From assembly GCA_963664245.1 (NCBI GenBank), contig OY760934.1, positions 1,984,001-2,048,000 of the forward strand: a DNA stretch of 64,000 bases, given 5' to 3'. This stretch comes from GCA-2711565 sp963664245 (GTDB taxonomy: Bacteria; Bacteroidota; Bacteroidia; Bacteroidales; GCA-2711565). The notes beneath the pieces are model-generated. The model made no database searches, was not told the origin of the DNA, and worked only from the letters and a program-made list of their open reading frames with translations. Positions within the stretch are counted from its first letter, which is position 1, and every line of letters starts with the position of its first letter. This document shows positions 36,312 to 45,384 of this stretch, one piece after another. A program made the position numbers and the translations under genes.

Positions 36312-37703
36312 TTACTCATCATAACCTGGGTTTTGCTCCATGTTACTATTTAACAATTGATTCTGGGGAAGCGGGTATAGGGCTGCCGTTGAAGTCCAAC
36401 TTGATTTTAACGCGCCTATAACAGCATCCACCCTGCCGGTACGTTTCAAATCCAGCCAGCGGTGGCCCCACTCGGTGAATAATTCTATCCGGCGCTCCTG
36501 TTCCACTGCAGCCAATGCATCCGCTTTAGATAAAGTCGTTGATAAGGCCGGTAAGGGATCGGGAACTTCGGTAGTAGCATCTGCCCTTGCCCGTTCACGT
36601 AAAACATTCAGGTCTGCGATACCGTCAGCAATTTTTCCTGTTTGCTGTATCCTGGCTTCGGCACGGATGAGGTATTGTTCTGCCAGCCGGAATACCATCT
36701 GGTACTCTGTGATGGGACTACTGCTTGCTGCTTTATGTTTATATGTAATATAGTTGGTGGTACCGGTAATTTCATTAACCCAATTAACTCTGCGCATATC
36801 ACCGGCTTCAAAGCTGTTCAGCAGCTCCTGCCGGAGCACTACATAATTTTTCGTAATAAAAGCAATCGCATCTCCGGAATTGTTCTGGTCATTACTTAAC
36901 TGCCATATTGCTTCAGTGCTTTCTTTTAAGAATACATTATCCAAATCGGGTAAGGTATAGGGGCCTGCATTGATACAATTGCTTGCCTGGATCTCTGCAT
37001 TGACCCAATCACCCGTATACAGGTACACCCTGGCCAATAAAGCCGTTGCGGCACCCCAGTCTATCCGTACCCGTTCAATGCTGCCGGTATTATAGCCGGG
37101 TTCTAACAGGTTTTGAGCTTCTGTCAGATCGGTGATCACCTGCTCGTACACATCAGCGACCGGCGTTCTCTCAGCTACATTGTTGACCCGGTAATCGGTG
37201 CTTAGGAGCAAAGCCACATCGCCAAACAGGTTGGCCAGGTAAAAATGACAGAAAGCACGAACCACCCTGGCTTCCCCTTCAAATTGCTGTTTGAGTTCCA
37301 AAGATAGTTCCGTTGAATTGTTCACCCCCTCGATCACCGCATTGGTTTTGTAGATGGTCTCGTACATCTTGCCCCAAAGGTCTCTTATGTTGATGTTAGT
37401 AGAAAGCAGGGTGTTATTATTAAATAGAGAATAAGACGTGCCACTGGACGTATTCACCGTTTCATCTGCAGAGAGGGCCGATAAAAAGGTTATACTCTTG
37501 ATGCCTCCTGTAAAGGATGACCAGGTGCTTCCCCCGGTTAAGGTATAATAGAGTCCCCGTACGGCAGCCTCGGCTGTTTCCTGGTTGGCAAAAACGGTTG
37601 TCCGTTCCAGCTCAGTGCGTGGCGGGTCAATTTCCACGAATTTGCTACATGAAGACACCAACAATAACAGTAAGATATAATATTTTATTTTAAAAATTTT
37701 CAT
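36312..37703 (-). CDS. RagB/SusD-family nutrient-uptake lipoprotein
   Basis: A 463-residue surface lipoprotein that caps a SusC barrel and delivers substrate. The lipoprotein signal ends LLLLLVSSCSKF. SusD features include FVEIDPPRTELERTTVFANQETAEAAVRGLYYTL, the TPR helices around NAVIEGVNNS and EGEARVVRAFCHFYLANLFGDV. The C-terminal block is RIELFTEWGHRWLDLKRTGR, ending with LYPLPQNQLLNSNMEQNPGYDE. It is encoded 19 bp after SusC. Nearby genes give no glycan-degrading enzyme, so the cargo may be something other than a polysaccharide. Confidence 0.95.
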   Translation of the reverse strand: MKIFKIKYYILLLLLVSSCSKFVEIDPPRTELERTTVFANQETAEAAVRGLYYTLTGGSTWSSFTGGIKSITFLSALSADETVNTSSGTSYSLFNNNTLLSTNINIRDLWGKMYETIYKTNAVIEGVNNSTELSLELKQQFEGEARVVRAFCHFYLANLFGDVALLLSTDYRVNNVAERTPVADVYEQVITDLTEAQNLLEPGYNTGSIERVRIDWGAATALLARVYLYTGDWVNAEIQASNCINAGPYTLPDLDNVFLKESTEAIWQLSNDQNNSGDAIAFITKNYVVLRQELLNSFEAGDMRRVNWVNEITGTTNYITYKHKAASSSPITEYQMVFRLAEQYLIRAEARIQQTGKIADGIADLNVLRERARADATTEVPDPLPALSTTLSKADALAAVEQERRIELFTEWGHRWLDLKRTGRVDAVIGALKSSWTSTAALYPLPQNQLLNSNMEQNPGYDE

Positions 37704-37722
37704 AATATCAATAATTTAAAGG

Positions 37723-40700
37723 TTAAAGTGTTATGCGAATACCCCCTGTTATCAGCCTCAGGGGCGGCAGGGTTTTTGTCCCGGTTTCAGGATCCAGCCC
37801 CTGGTAGCTTGAGATGGTCCATAGGTTTTGACCCTGTATATACAGGCTTAAGCCCTGGAGGTGCAATTTCCGGACAGCCTCCTCAGCAAAGGTGTAAGAG
37901 ATTGAAAGATTTTTAAGCCGGATATAAGAGGCATCCGTCAGAAAATGATCACTACTTTGCATTCTCATGTATGCAGTCCAGGGAGTGCCGGAATCTGTTG
38001 AGAATTTTTGGGTATCAGCGATATCCCCGGCTTCTCTCCAACGATCCAGCACAGAGCTTGGCTGGTTTTCTATCATGATTCCCGGGGAACCTTCTCCGAA
38101 ATAATTATATCCTTCCTGTTTTACAAACTGGAACAGTATATCCAGTTGAAACCCTTTATACCGGAAAGTATTCAACAGGCCGCCGAAAAATTTTCGTCCG
38201 AAATCTTTGATAACCGTCCGGTCACTGCTGTTATAGGTTCCGCTACTGTCCACATCCAGAAAAGTATAGAGGCCGGTTTGCGGATCTACCCCTGTATAGT
38301 GGTACAACGTTCTTATATTCAGGGGCTTTCCAATTATATGGGTGCGGTTATAGCTGGAATTTGCCTCCAGATTGGGGAAATCGACCAGCTTATTACGGGG
38401 AATAGATATATTAAAGGAAGTTTTCCACTGAAAGTCTTTACGCAGAAAATTCGTAGTATTTAATTCTATTTCTATCCCCGTGTTTTGTACCGTAGCCGGC
38501 AAATTGTCGAGAATATTGCTAAAGCCGGTGGTAGGGGCCAGCGCATACTTGACCAGTTGGCTGGAAGAACGGTTTTTATAATAAGCTGCCTGCAAAAAGA
38601 TACGGTCTTCCAGAAAACCCAGTTCAACAGCCGCTTCAAACTTTTTATTTATTTCCCAGGCATAATCGGCATTATACAGGCGACTGGGATTTAGTGCAGA
38701 ATTGTCCTGGTACGTATTGTTGGTTGTTGTGGTGTAAGTATCCAGGTACTGGTAGTCTCCAATCTGATCATTTCCGGAGGTCCCATAGCTGGCGCGCAGT
38801 TTACCAAAGCTCAGAAAACTCAGATGTTCTTTAATAAACGCTTCTTCTGAGAAGATCCAGGCTGCACCGACAGCCCCGAAATTGGAAAATTGCTTGTCGG
38901 GCCCAAAGCGGCTGGAACCATCCCTACGACCGGTGAGGTTAAATATATAGCGCTTTTTGATCGTATAATTCAGCCTGCCAAACAAGGCCTGGTAACGGTA
39001 TTGGCTAAAATCTGATGAAGTCGTAATCTGTGTAGCCGCGCCAATGTTTTTCATCAATGCTTCATTGGCAAATCCACTTGCAGACTGATAGGTACTTTGT
39101 GATTCCTGGTTCATAAAGGTAGCTCCCACCAGTATGCTTAAGGCATGCTGATTTTTGAACTGCACTTCATAATTGAGTTGCGGCTCTATGATCCAGTTTT
39201 GAGTATTGCTTTGAAAAAAAATAGTGTAATAACTATAATAAATAGCATAATAAGGGTCGAACATACTTTTGGGCATTGTATTGAACCCGTTCAGCACGGT
39301 ATTGGTATAGCCTATGGAAGTTTTTAAAATTAAATTTGGAAGTAAACGGTAACTGGCATCAATGTTTCCTAAAAAGCTGTTTGTACGTGCCTCATATTCG
39401 CCTTTAAGATAAGACAGGGGATTTGTCCACGAACCCTTACCGTATGATAATGGGGCCCAGTTTAAAGTGCCGTCATCATTGTACAGGGCCGGGGCAAGCG
39501 GGGCCAGGGTCAATGCCTTGGATGTCAGATCTGTGCTTATCAGGTCGGAAAAGTTTACAGCATAGTTTACCGAGGCATTGATCCTGAATTTCCTGTTTGC
39601 AGAGGTATTGGTGAGGCTGAGATGGGTGGAGATCCTTTGATCGGAACCATCGCCCGGGAAAACCGTCGTCTCACGGTGATATCCGCCCCCGACTGAAAAT
39701 TGTGTCAACTCATTCCCGCCCGATACCGATAACTGTACATCGGTGCTTTTGGCAGTATTTCCTAACAATACCTTTTGCCAGTCGGTATAGCGGGTGCTGT
39801 CCCAGAAACCGTTTAAGTCATAATCGGAATCACCCGGTGTAGCCCCTGCATTGGCAAAGGCTTCCCTTCGCATCTCCAGATATTGCTCAGTATCGAGCAA
39901 ATCCATATAACGGGTCAGGTTTCCAATCCCATAATACACATTCAGGTCAATTTTTGTCTCCCCCGGCCTGCCTTTTTTGGTGGTGATCAGGATGACGCCG
40001 TTGGCGCCGCGTGAACCGTAAATAGCCGTAGCATCGGCATCTTTTAAGATTTCAATGCTTTCAATATCCGCGGGATTAATACTGCTTAACGGGCTTGTTC
40101 CATTTAAAAAAATTCCAAATAAAGAATTATTAACAGGCGATAGGGAAGTAGATGAAAAAGGGACCCCGTCAATGATATACAAGGGGTCATTCCCGCTGGC
40201 GATACTGTTCTGCCCGCGTATGCGCACCTGGAAATTTCCTCCGGGCACACCGGTCTGCTGGGTAATATCCAAACCAGAAACATTGGCCTGCAATGTAGAA
40301 AGTACGTTTTGTACCGGCTGTTTTTCTATTTCTTTAGCTGTAACCTTGGTGATATTCCCTGTGCGTTCTTTTTCTTTGACAGAGTAATAACCGGCATTAA
40401 TGGTTACTTCTTCCAATTCTGTAGCTGCTTCCTGCATTACCACATTTATCTCTGTGTTTTCAGAAGAAGCAACAACTTCCTGTTTTTCAAAACCTACAAA
40501 AGAGAAAACCAAAATAGTACCTTTAGGAACTTTAAGGGTATAATTTCCATTAACATTGGTAGTAGTTCCTTTAGTTGTTCCCTTAATTAAAACAGTAGCT
40601 CCTGGTAATGGATTTCCATCTTTGTCGGTGACTTTTCCTTTCACCTCAATTTTTTCAATCATTGCCAACTTATCTGTGGCTCCAGATTTTTTAATAAGGA

Positions 40701-41034
40701 TAATGTTCTCATCCACACTAAATGTTAAATCCGTTCCCTGAAGACAGATCTTTAGTACTTCCTCAACAGATACATTGGATACCTTTATGGTAAGGTTTTG
40801 AACAGATGCAATATCACTGTTCTTATACAGAAAGTAATACTCACTGTGCGTTTTAATATGCTCCATAACGGTTTCCAGATTCACATTCTTCATCGAGAGC
40901 GTAAAATGCTGTTTTTCAGCGTTAGCAGAAAGCTGAATGATGCAAACAAATAGAAAGAGCGTCATTAGTCTCATAATCCACCGTTTTTTTTTCATTTCTC
41001 TTTTAGAGAAAAAATAGTTTCGTTTTTTTTTCAT
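37723..41034 (-). CDS. SusC/RagA-family TonB-dependent transporter with STN domain
   Basis: A 1103-residue outer-membrane TonB-dependent importer. The start region MKKKRNYFFSKREMKKKRWIM has two candidate Met codons; the second (40995) gives a normal signal peptide. It then has an STN signalling domain (about 45-110, HFTLSMKNVNLETVMEHI) and a carboxypeptidase-like beta-sandwich (about 125-205, VKGKVTDKDGNPLPGATVLIKG). The plug follows (VRIRGQNSIASGNDPLYIIDGVPF, DADATAIYGSRGANGVILI), then the long barrel. An STN domain plus an upstream FecR and sigma factor indicates transcription control by transenvelope signalling. Confidence 0.95.
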   Translation of the reverse strand: MKKKRNYFFSKREMKKKRWIMRLMTLFLFVCIIQLSANAEKQHFTLSMKNVNLETVMEHIKTHSEYYFLYKNSDIASVQNLTIKVSNVSVEEVLKICLQGTDLTFSVDENIILIKKSGATDKLAMIEKIEVKGKVTDKDGNPLPGATVLIKGTTKGTTTNVNGNYTLKVPKGTILVFSFVGFEKQEVVASSENTEINVVMQEAATELEEVTINAGYYSVKEKERTGNITKVTAKEIEKQPVQNVLSTLQANVSGLDITQQTGVPGGNFQVRIRGQNSIASGNDPLYIIDGVPFSSTSLSPVNNSLFGIFLNGTSPLSSINPADIESIEILKDADATAIYGSRGANGVILITTKKGRPGETKIDLNVYYGIGNLTRYMDLLDTEQYLEMRREAFANAGATPGDSDYDLNGFWDSTRYTDWQKVLLGNTAKSTDVQLSVSGGNELTQFSVGGGYHRETTVFPGDGSDQRISTHLSLTNTSANRKFRINASVNYAVNFSDLISTDLTSKALTLAPLAPALYNDDGTLNWAPLSYGKGSWTNPLSYLKGEYEARTNSFLGNIDASYRLLPNLILKTSIGYTNTVLNGFNTMPKSMFDPYYAIYYSYYTIFFQSNTQNWIIEPQLNYEVQFKNQHALSILVGATFMNQESQSTYQSASGFANEALMKNIGAATQITTSSDFSQYRYQALFGRLNYTIKKRYIFNLTGRRDGSSRFGPDKQFSNFGAVGAAWIFSEEAFIKEHLSFLSFGKLRASYGTSGNDQIGDYQYLDTYTTTTNNTYQDNSALNPSRLYNADYAWEINKKFEAAVELGFLEDRIFLQAAYYKNRSSSQLVKYALAPTTGFSNILDNLPATVQNTGIEIELNTTNFLRKDFQWKTSFNISIPRNKLVDFPNLEANSSYNRTHIIGKPLNIRTLYHYTGVDPQTGLYTFLDVDSSGTYNSSDRTVIKDFGRKFFGGLLNTFRYKGFQLDILFQFVKQEGYNYFGEGSPGIMIENQPSSVLDRWREAGDIADTQKFSTDSGTPWTAYMRMQSSDHFLTDASYIRLKNLSISYTFAEEAVRKLHLQGLSLYIQGQNLWTISSYQGLDPETGTKTLPPLRLITGGIRITL

Positions 41035-41102
41035 AAATTTGTATTAGTTATGATTAAACAATATGGCAAGCAGTTGATAGCTGCATAGCCGTTTAATTAA
41101 GA

Positions 41103-41130
41103 GGCAAAAAGTGCGTCAACACTTTTTGCC
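41103..41130. repeat. Hairpin between FecR and SusC genes
   Basis: An 11-bp perfect stem (GGCAAAAAGTG / CACTTTTTGCC) has a 6-nt loop. The T-run is on the plus strand, opposite to the transcription of both neighbouring genes. It may serve as an attenuator or RNA-stability element in front of SusC. Confidence 0.6.
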
Positions 41131-41136
41131 TTTTTT

Positions 41137-42300
41137 TCATTTTACCACAACGGTATGATCCGTTATTTTAAATTCTATATTTTCAATTTTTGTAAATACT
41201 CCCAAAAGATTTTCGGCATTATCATATCTTTTGAGCCTTCCTGAAAACACAATATTTTTGAATTTGTCATTATCATAAAACACCTCAATATCATACCACC
41301 TTGAAATAGTATTCATAATGTCTTCTAATCGTTGTTTCTCAAAAACAAACAGGCCGTTTTTCCATGAAATGAATAAATCAGTGTTTACAATCTTCGTAGA
41401 AAATTTCTCTTTTCCTTTATCATAAATAAACTGTTCAGAAGGGGAAAGAATAAAAGATTCATTATCTATTCCTGCAATGGCACGAACTTTTCCTTCTACT
41501 AAAGTAGTGGCAATATAACTTTCGTCTTCATAGGCCCTGATATTAAACTTGGTGCCCAATACTTCTACCCTGGCACCATCAGTAATAACAATAAATGGTC
41601 TACTCTGATCATGAGCAACTTCAAAATAGGCTTCCCCTTTTACCTTTACAATTCTTTGATCTTTAAAAAACTCCAGAGGGTGTTCAAGGCTGCTTTCTGA
41701 GTTTAACCAAACTTTTGTGCCATCTGAAAGCACCAATGAATATTCACCCCCACGAGGAACCACTTCTTTTACCATTTGTTCTTCTGTTATTTCTTTCTTA
41801 GCATTTGTACTTTTATAGACTAATGATTTATTTTCATTTTTTATTATAGTTCCTGATAAATCTTTGATTTCAAAGTCTTTTGCTTCCAAATTAATAATCT
41901 TACCATCTGCCGTATATAAAAGTGCTGTTGATTTACCCGGCTCAATGGAACCAGAAAGCTGATTATTTGTAAATGACGATGGGATGTCGTAAAGAAGCAT
42001 TACCGCTATAAAAAGGGGAAATAAAATTGCTGCGGCAACAGAAGCATATTTATAAATTGATCTTACCCTTTGTTTTCTAATGTGTTTTTGAATATTAGCA
42101 AATCTGTTTTGATCTGCAAATTTTTGATAGATCCCAGATTTTGCGATATAAGAATCCTTTCTTAATAACTTATCAAATAATAATTTATTTTCTTCTGATT
42201 GCTCTTTCCATTTAAAAAGATCATATTTATCCTCATCTGAAATAGATCCTTTTAAATAAGCATATATTAAGTCGGCAATTTTTAAATTAGAATTTATCAT
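41137..42300 (-). CDS. FecR-family anti-sigma factor
   Basis: A 387-residue single-pass regulator. The cytoplasmic N-terminus (about 1-85) has FecR N-terminal features (ISDEDKYDLFKWKEQSEENKLLFDKLL). The TM lies at about 88-108 (ASVAAAILFPLFIAVMLL). The periplasmic FecR domain (about 175-275) reads VPRGGEYSLVLSDGTKVWLNSESSLEHPLEF...GEAYFEVAHDQSRPFIV. A C-terminal DUF4974 secretin-like domain (about 315-387) includes RLEDIMNTISRWYDIEVFY. It would receive the signal from the SusC STN domain and control the sigma factor gene product encoded 248 bp upstream. Confidence 0.95.
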   Translation of the reverse strand: MINSNLKIADLIYAYLKGSISDEDKYDLFKWKEQSEENKLLFDKLLRKDSYIAKSGIYQKFADQNRFANIQKHIRKQRVRSIYKYASVAAAILFPLFIAVMLLYDIPSSFTNNQLSGSIEPGKSTALLYTADGKIINLEAKDFEIKDLSGTIIKNENKSLVYKSTNAKKEITEEQMVKEVVPRGGEYSLVLSDGTKVWLNSESSLEHPLEFFKDQRIVKVKGEAYFEVAHDQSRPFIVITDGARVEVLGTKFNIRAYEDESYIATTLVEGKVRAIAGIDNESFILSPSEQFIYDKGKEKFSTKIVNTDLFISWKNGLFVFEKQRLEDIMNTISRWYDIEVFYDNDKFKNIVFSGRLKRYDNAENLLGVFTKIENIEFKITDHTVVVK

Positions 42301-42548
42301 ATCTGAAAAATTTCAGCGTTATTTGATAGTATAACACAAAAATGCCACGACCATACTAGTCAAAAATCATTATTTTTATAAAAGGATTGATTTACAGATA
42401 CAAAATTTACCAATGACAACTGCTGTCACCATGAACTTGTTTCAGGGTATCCCTATTAATAACAAGATCCTACGTTTTTTTAGAATGACAAACTCATTTG
42501 TCATGATCTTATATTAGTCAAATTTTTCTAGTAAGCATAATGTATGTG

Positions 42549-43088
42549 TTATAGAAAAAACAAAAAGACCCAATCTTTAAGCTTTTCTTTGAGAATTTCC
42601 CTGGCTCTGGCTCTTTGATTTCTAACCGTATGTTCAGAAACATTCAAGGCTTGTGCAATTTCAGGAATACTCAAATCCATTAAGGTAAGGTTAAACACTC
42701 TTTTCATGGCTTCGGGTAACTGATCAATTTCATTTTTAATCATACGATGTACTTCTTCTTCGATGATGAAATGATTTTCCTCTATTGGGATATTATCATT
42801 AAGTTCTACGTGTTTATATTTTTTTTGATCTCTTAAATGATTTAGGCAAGCATTTCTGACCGATAAATAGAAAAAAGAACGTATGGAGTAAATAGAGTCA
42901 AAATCTTTTCGTTTGTCCCAGACTTTTGTATAAATAATTTGGACAATATCTCCGGATACCATTTCATCTTTAATGAAATTAAACGCATAGGAACAGAGTG
43001 AAGGGAAGTATTTATCATAAAGTAGTTTCAATACTTTTTCATTTCCTTTCTGAAGTCCCGAAATTATATTTTGATCATCCAAATTCAT
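42549..43088 (-). CDS. ECF RNA polymerase sigma factor (FecI-like)
   Basis: A 179-residue extracytoplasmic-function sigma factor. Region 2 (about 10-80) includes LYDKYFPSLCSYAFNFIKDEMVSGDIVQIIYTKVWDKR. Region 4 (about 120-170) includes IDQLPEAMKRVFNLTLMDLSIPEIAQALNVSEHTVRNQRARAREILKEKL. It fits the Bacteroidota SusC-linked ECF group. It is the first gene of the minus-strand block and is predicted to drive the SusC operon under FecR control. Confidence 0.94.
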   Translation of the reverse strand: MNLDDQNIISGLQKGNEKVLKLLYDKYFPSLCSYAFNFIKDEMVSGDIVQIIYTKVWDKRKDFDSIYSIRSFFYLSVRNACLNHLRDQKKYKHVELNDNIPIEENHFIIEEEVHRMIKNEIDQLPEAMKRVFNLTLMDLSIPEIAQALNVSEHTVRNQRARAREILKEKLKDWVFLFFL

Positions 43089-43234
43089 TCACAAGATGTT
43101 GAGCAAATATATAAAAAATTAAAGACCTCTTTAATAAACCAAAAGATTGGCAAATGCAATGAAAATCAGATCAAATCCCTGATGAGAATGAGAATAACCA
43201 ATTCAAATAATATTTATAATGGCAAGCATTTCAC

Positions 43235-43291
43235 ATGAGCAAAAAAGGGGTTCTGGTAAAAGACACGTTTAAATTAAATGAGCTAATTTAA
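43235..43291 (+). pseudogene. Relic of a metallo-hydrolase 3' end
   Basis: Read in frame on the plus strand this gives MSKKGVLVKDTFKLNELI and a stop, matching the hydrolase C-terminus MTEKGVRVKETFTLFELGY at 34041-34097. At DNA level 33 of the first 37 positions agree. No open frame continues upstream. It overlaps the 3' end of the convergent HMG-CoA-lyase-like gene by about 23 bp. Confidence 0.6.
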
Positions 43292-44129
43292 TTTGTTTTT
43301 GGATCACACGGGCTTCCAGTAAAGCATGAAAATTAAATTCGGTTTTGATGGTTTTCTTTTGCAGGAAGCTGATAAAATCGTACGTATTTAAATTCGACAG
43401 CATTTCATAGCCGGTCATCGGGCAGCCGCCCAAACCGTTTAAAACCGTATCAAACCTACGGCATCCGGCAATATAAGCTGCATTTAATTTATCGTACCAA
43501 TCTTCTTCCCGGGCATGCAGGTGAAATCCGAATTCAACACCTAGGTATTTGGGGATTAAAAATTCATAAATTTTCCTGATAATCTGCGGGTTTGATTCGC
43601 CGGTTATATCAGAAATCGGGATGGTTTTAATGCCCTTTGAAATCAGCTTTTCAAGCCATTCTTCAATAATTTCCAGGCTCCACGGATCGCCATAAGGATT
43701 GCCAAAACCCATGGCAAGATAGACAACCAGTTCTTTGCCGCTTTTTTCACAAATTTCAATGATTTTATCCATGGTTTTTTCTGCCATTTCAAAATCGGCA
43801 TTGATGTTTTTTTGCAGAAAAGTTGGTGAAACCGAGAATGGATAAATAATTTGGCTGATGGCATCAAATCCGGCCGCTTTTTCGGCTCCCTTGGCATTCC
43901 CCACCAAAACCATTAATTTGGATTTTGTTTCTGTCAAATCCAACCCCTTAATGACTTCCTCTGTATCGGCCATTTGCGGAATGGCTTTTTCCGACACAAA
44001 AGAACCCACATCAACCGCATCAAATCCAACTTTTAACAAGGCATTTATGTATTCTATTTTCTTTTCCGTCGGGATAATTTTTTCTATTCCCTGAAATCCG
44101 TCTCTTACTGTTTCTATAATCTTTACCAT
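43269..44129 (-). CDS. Hydroxymethylglutaryl-CoA lyase family enzyme
   Basis: 286 residues from the chosen start MVKIIETVRDGFQG. A longer frame from 44159 would begin inside the terminator hairpin of the preceding gene, so I reject it. The TIM-barrel lyase keeps the metal/catalytic motifs TVRDGFQ, FHLHAR and the Cys loop LGGCPMTGYE. It should cleave HMG-CoA, or a close homologue, to acetyl-CoA and acetoacetate, the last step of leucine degradation. Upstream lies a second family member without the Cys. Divergent from them is the methylcrotonyl-CoA carboxylase-like gene. Confidence 0.85.
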   Translation of the reverse strand: MVKIIETVRDGFQGIEKIIPTEKKIEYINALLKVGFDAVDVGSFVSEKAIPQMADTEEVIKGLDLTETKSKLMVLVGNAKGAEKAAGFDAISQIIYPFSVSPTFLQKNINADFEMAEKTMDKIIEICEKSGKELVVYLAMGFGNPYGDPWSLEIIEEWLEKLISKGIKTIPISDITGESNPQIIRKIYEFLIPKYLGVEFGFHLHAREEDWYDKLNAAYIAGCRRFDTVLNGLGGCPMTGYEMLSNLNTYDFISFLQKKTIKTEFNFHALLEARVIQKQIKLAHLI

Positions 44130-44150
44130 ATTTTCAAATATACAAAAAAT

Positions 44151-44173
44151 GGGCGTCACTTAAAAGCAACGCC
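44151..44173 (-). terminator. Terminator between the two lyase-family genes
   Basis: On the minus strand GGGCGT and ACGCCC form a stem around a 12-nt loop, followed by ATTTTTTG. It ends the upstream lyase-like transcript and sits just before the next ATG at 44129. Confidence 0.6.
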
Positions 44174-44197
44174 CGATAAACAATACATAAAAACTTC

Positions 44198-45208
44198 TTA
44201 GGCTCTCCCCGATAATTCTTTTGGAACGCGGCCGTTTTTAATCGATTCGGAACGTAATTCACGCCCGCAAATGCGTTCAACCATGCGCCCGATTTCCAAA
44301 ACTTTATCCACATCCAGCTGGGTATCAATGCCCATTTCGTCCATCATCACCACCATGTCTTCGGTAGAAATTAAACCAACTTTATTGGGGTCGTTATAAT
44401 AATATGAACCCGTTCCGGAAACCGGCACCCCACTTACAAAATTTGCAGGCTGTCCGCCAATGCCTCCCATGGTCGACTCGTAATTGGTCATTCCTGCTTG
44501 CAGGGCAGCTAAAACATTGGCCATCCCCCACCCACGGGTTTGATGGAAATGAACAATGTGTTTCTCTGGATTTGGAATCGCATCCAGCAACATTGAGTAA
44601 TATTTATAAACACGATCGGGCGAAGCAGAACCGTCATGATCGGCATGTTCTACATCGTTGCAACCTATATCGAGCCAACGTTGAGTAAATTCAATGGCTT
44701 TCGACATTTCGGTTGGCCCCTCAATGGGGCAGCCCCAGATGGTACTCACGGTTCCGTTTACTTTAATACCGGCATCGTGGCATTTCGGGATCCATTCTTC
44801 GCACATTTTAAAATAGTCGGCAATGTTTAATCCCGAATTTTTAAACTGGTGTGATTCGCTGGTCGAAACCATCACCAAAATACGATCCGGGCCCCAACCT
44901 TCTTTCTTCGCATTAATGGCACGTTCAATGGCACGTTCGCGAATGGTAACCGCCGTTACGCTCACTCCGGGCAATAAATCTTTTACCTTTTTGCTTTTAT
45001 GCAAACGCTTCATTAAATCGTCAGCATCGGCAAATTGAGGCATCCCGCGCGGATTTCCAAAGTTGGTCGATTCAACATGCTTAAACCCGGCTAACATGAG
45101 TTGTTCCAACACCCAAAGCTTGGCTTCCGTTGGGATGAACTTTTCCTCATGCTGGAAACCATCCCTCACCGTGATGTCTCCAATAGTTACTTTTTTCGGA
45201 TAATTCAT
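44198..45208 (-). CDS. HMG-CoA lyase-like/pyruvate-carboxyltransferase-fold protein lacking the loop Cys
   Basis: A 336-residue TIM-barrel protein of the HMGL-like superfamily. It keeps the metal-site motifs ITVRDGFQHEE (Asp) and HFHQTRGWG (His-x-His), so it probably binds a divalent metal. At the place of the lyase's catalytic Cys loop it has GIGGQPANFVSG, with Gln instead of Cys. A changed reaction or substrate is therefore likely (inference). It may act with the smaller paralogue encoded downstream. It is divergent from the acyl-CoA carboxylase gene, with 272 bp between them. Confidence 0.8.
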   Translation of the reverse strand: MNYPKKVTIGDITVRDGFQHEEKFIPTEAKLWVLEQLMLAGFKHVESTNFGNPRGMPQFADADDLMKRLHKSKKVKDLLPGVSVTAVTIRERAIERAINAKKEGWGPDRILVMVSTSESHQFKNSGLNIADYFKMCEEWIPKCHDAGIKVNGTVSTIWGCPIEGPTEMSKAIEFTQRWLDIGCNDVEHADHDGSASPDRVYKYYSMLLDAIPNPEKHIVHFHQTRGWGMANVLAALQAGMTNYESTMGGIGGQPANFVSGVPVSGTGSYYYNDPNKVGLISTEDMVVMMDEMGIDTQLDVDKVLEIGRMVERICGRELRSESIKNGRVPKELSGRA

Positions 45209-45251
45209 AATGTGTAATTTTTATTAAAAATATGTTAGGTTAATTTTCGTT

Positions 45252-45259
45252 ATCTTTGA
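45252..45259 (+). promoter_or_regulatory. TAnnTTTG -7 element in the divergent region
   Basis: TATCTTTG on the plus strand matches the Bacteroidota -7 consensus, about 220 bp before the carboxylase gene. The -33 box is not clear. Confidence 0.3.
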
Positions 45260-45384
45260 GTCTTCACTGACATGTGGGCTCTTAAATACAATAAAAATTT
45301 AGTTCTGCTTATGACAAGTTCTGTTAAGGAATTAGCAATTCAAAAATTTTTTAAAACAAATTATTTTGATTATTATTGCATTAC

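Noticed and set aside
44130..44159. Longer N-terminus for the smaller lyase-family gene
   Set aside because: It would begin inside the terminator hairpin of the preceding gene, and the added residues are not family-like.
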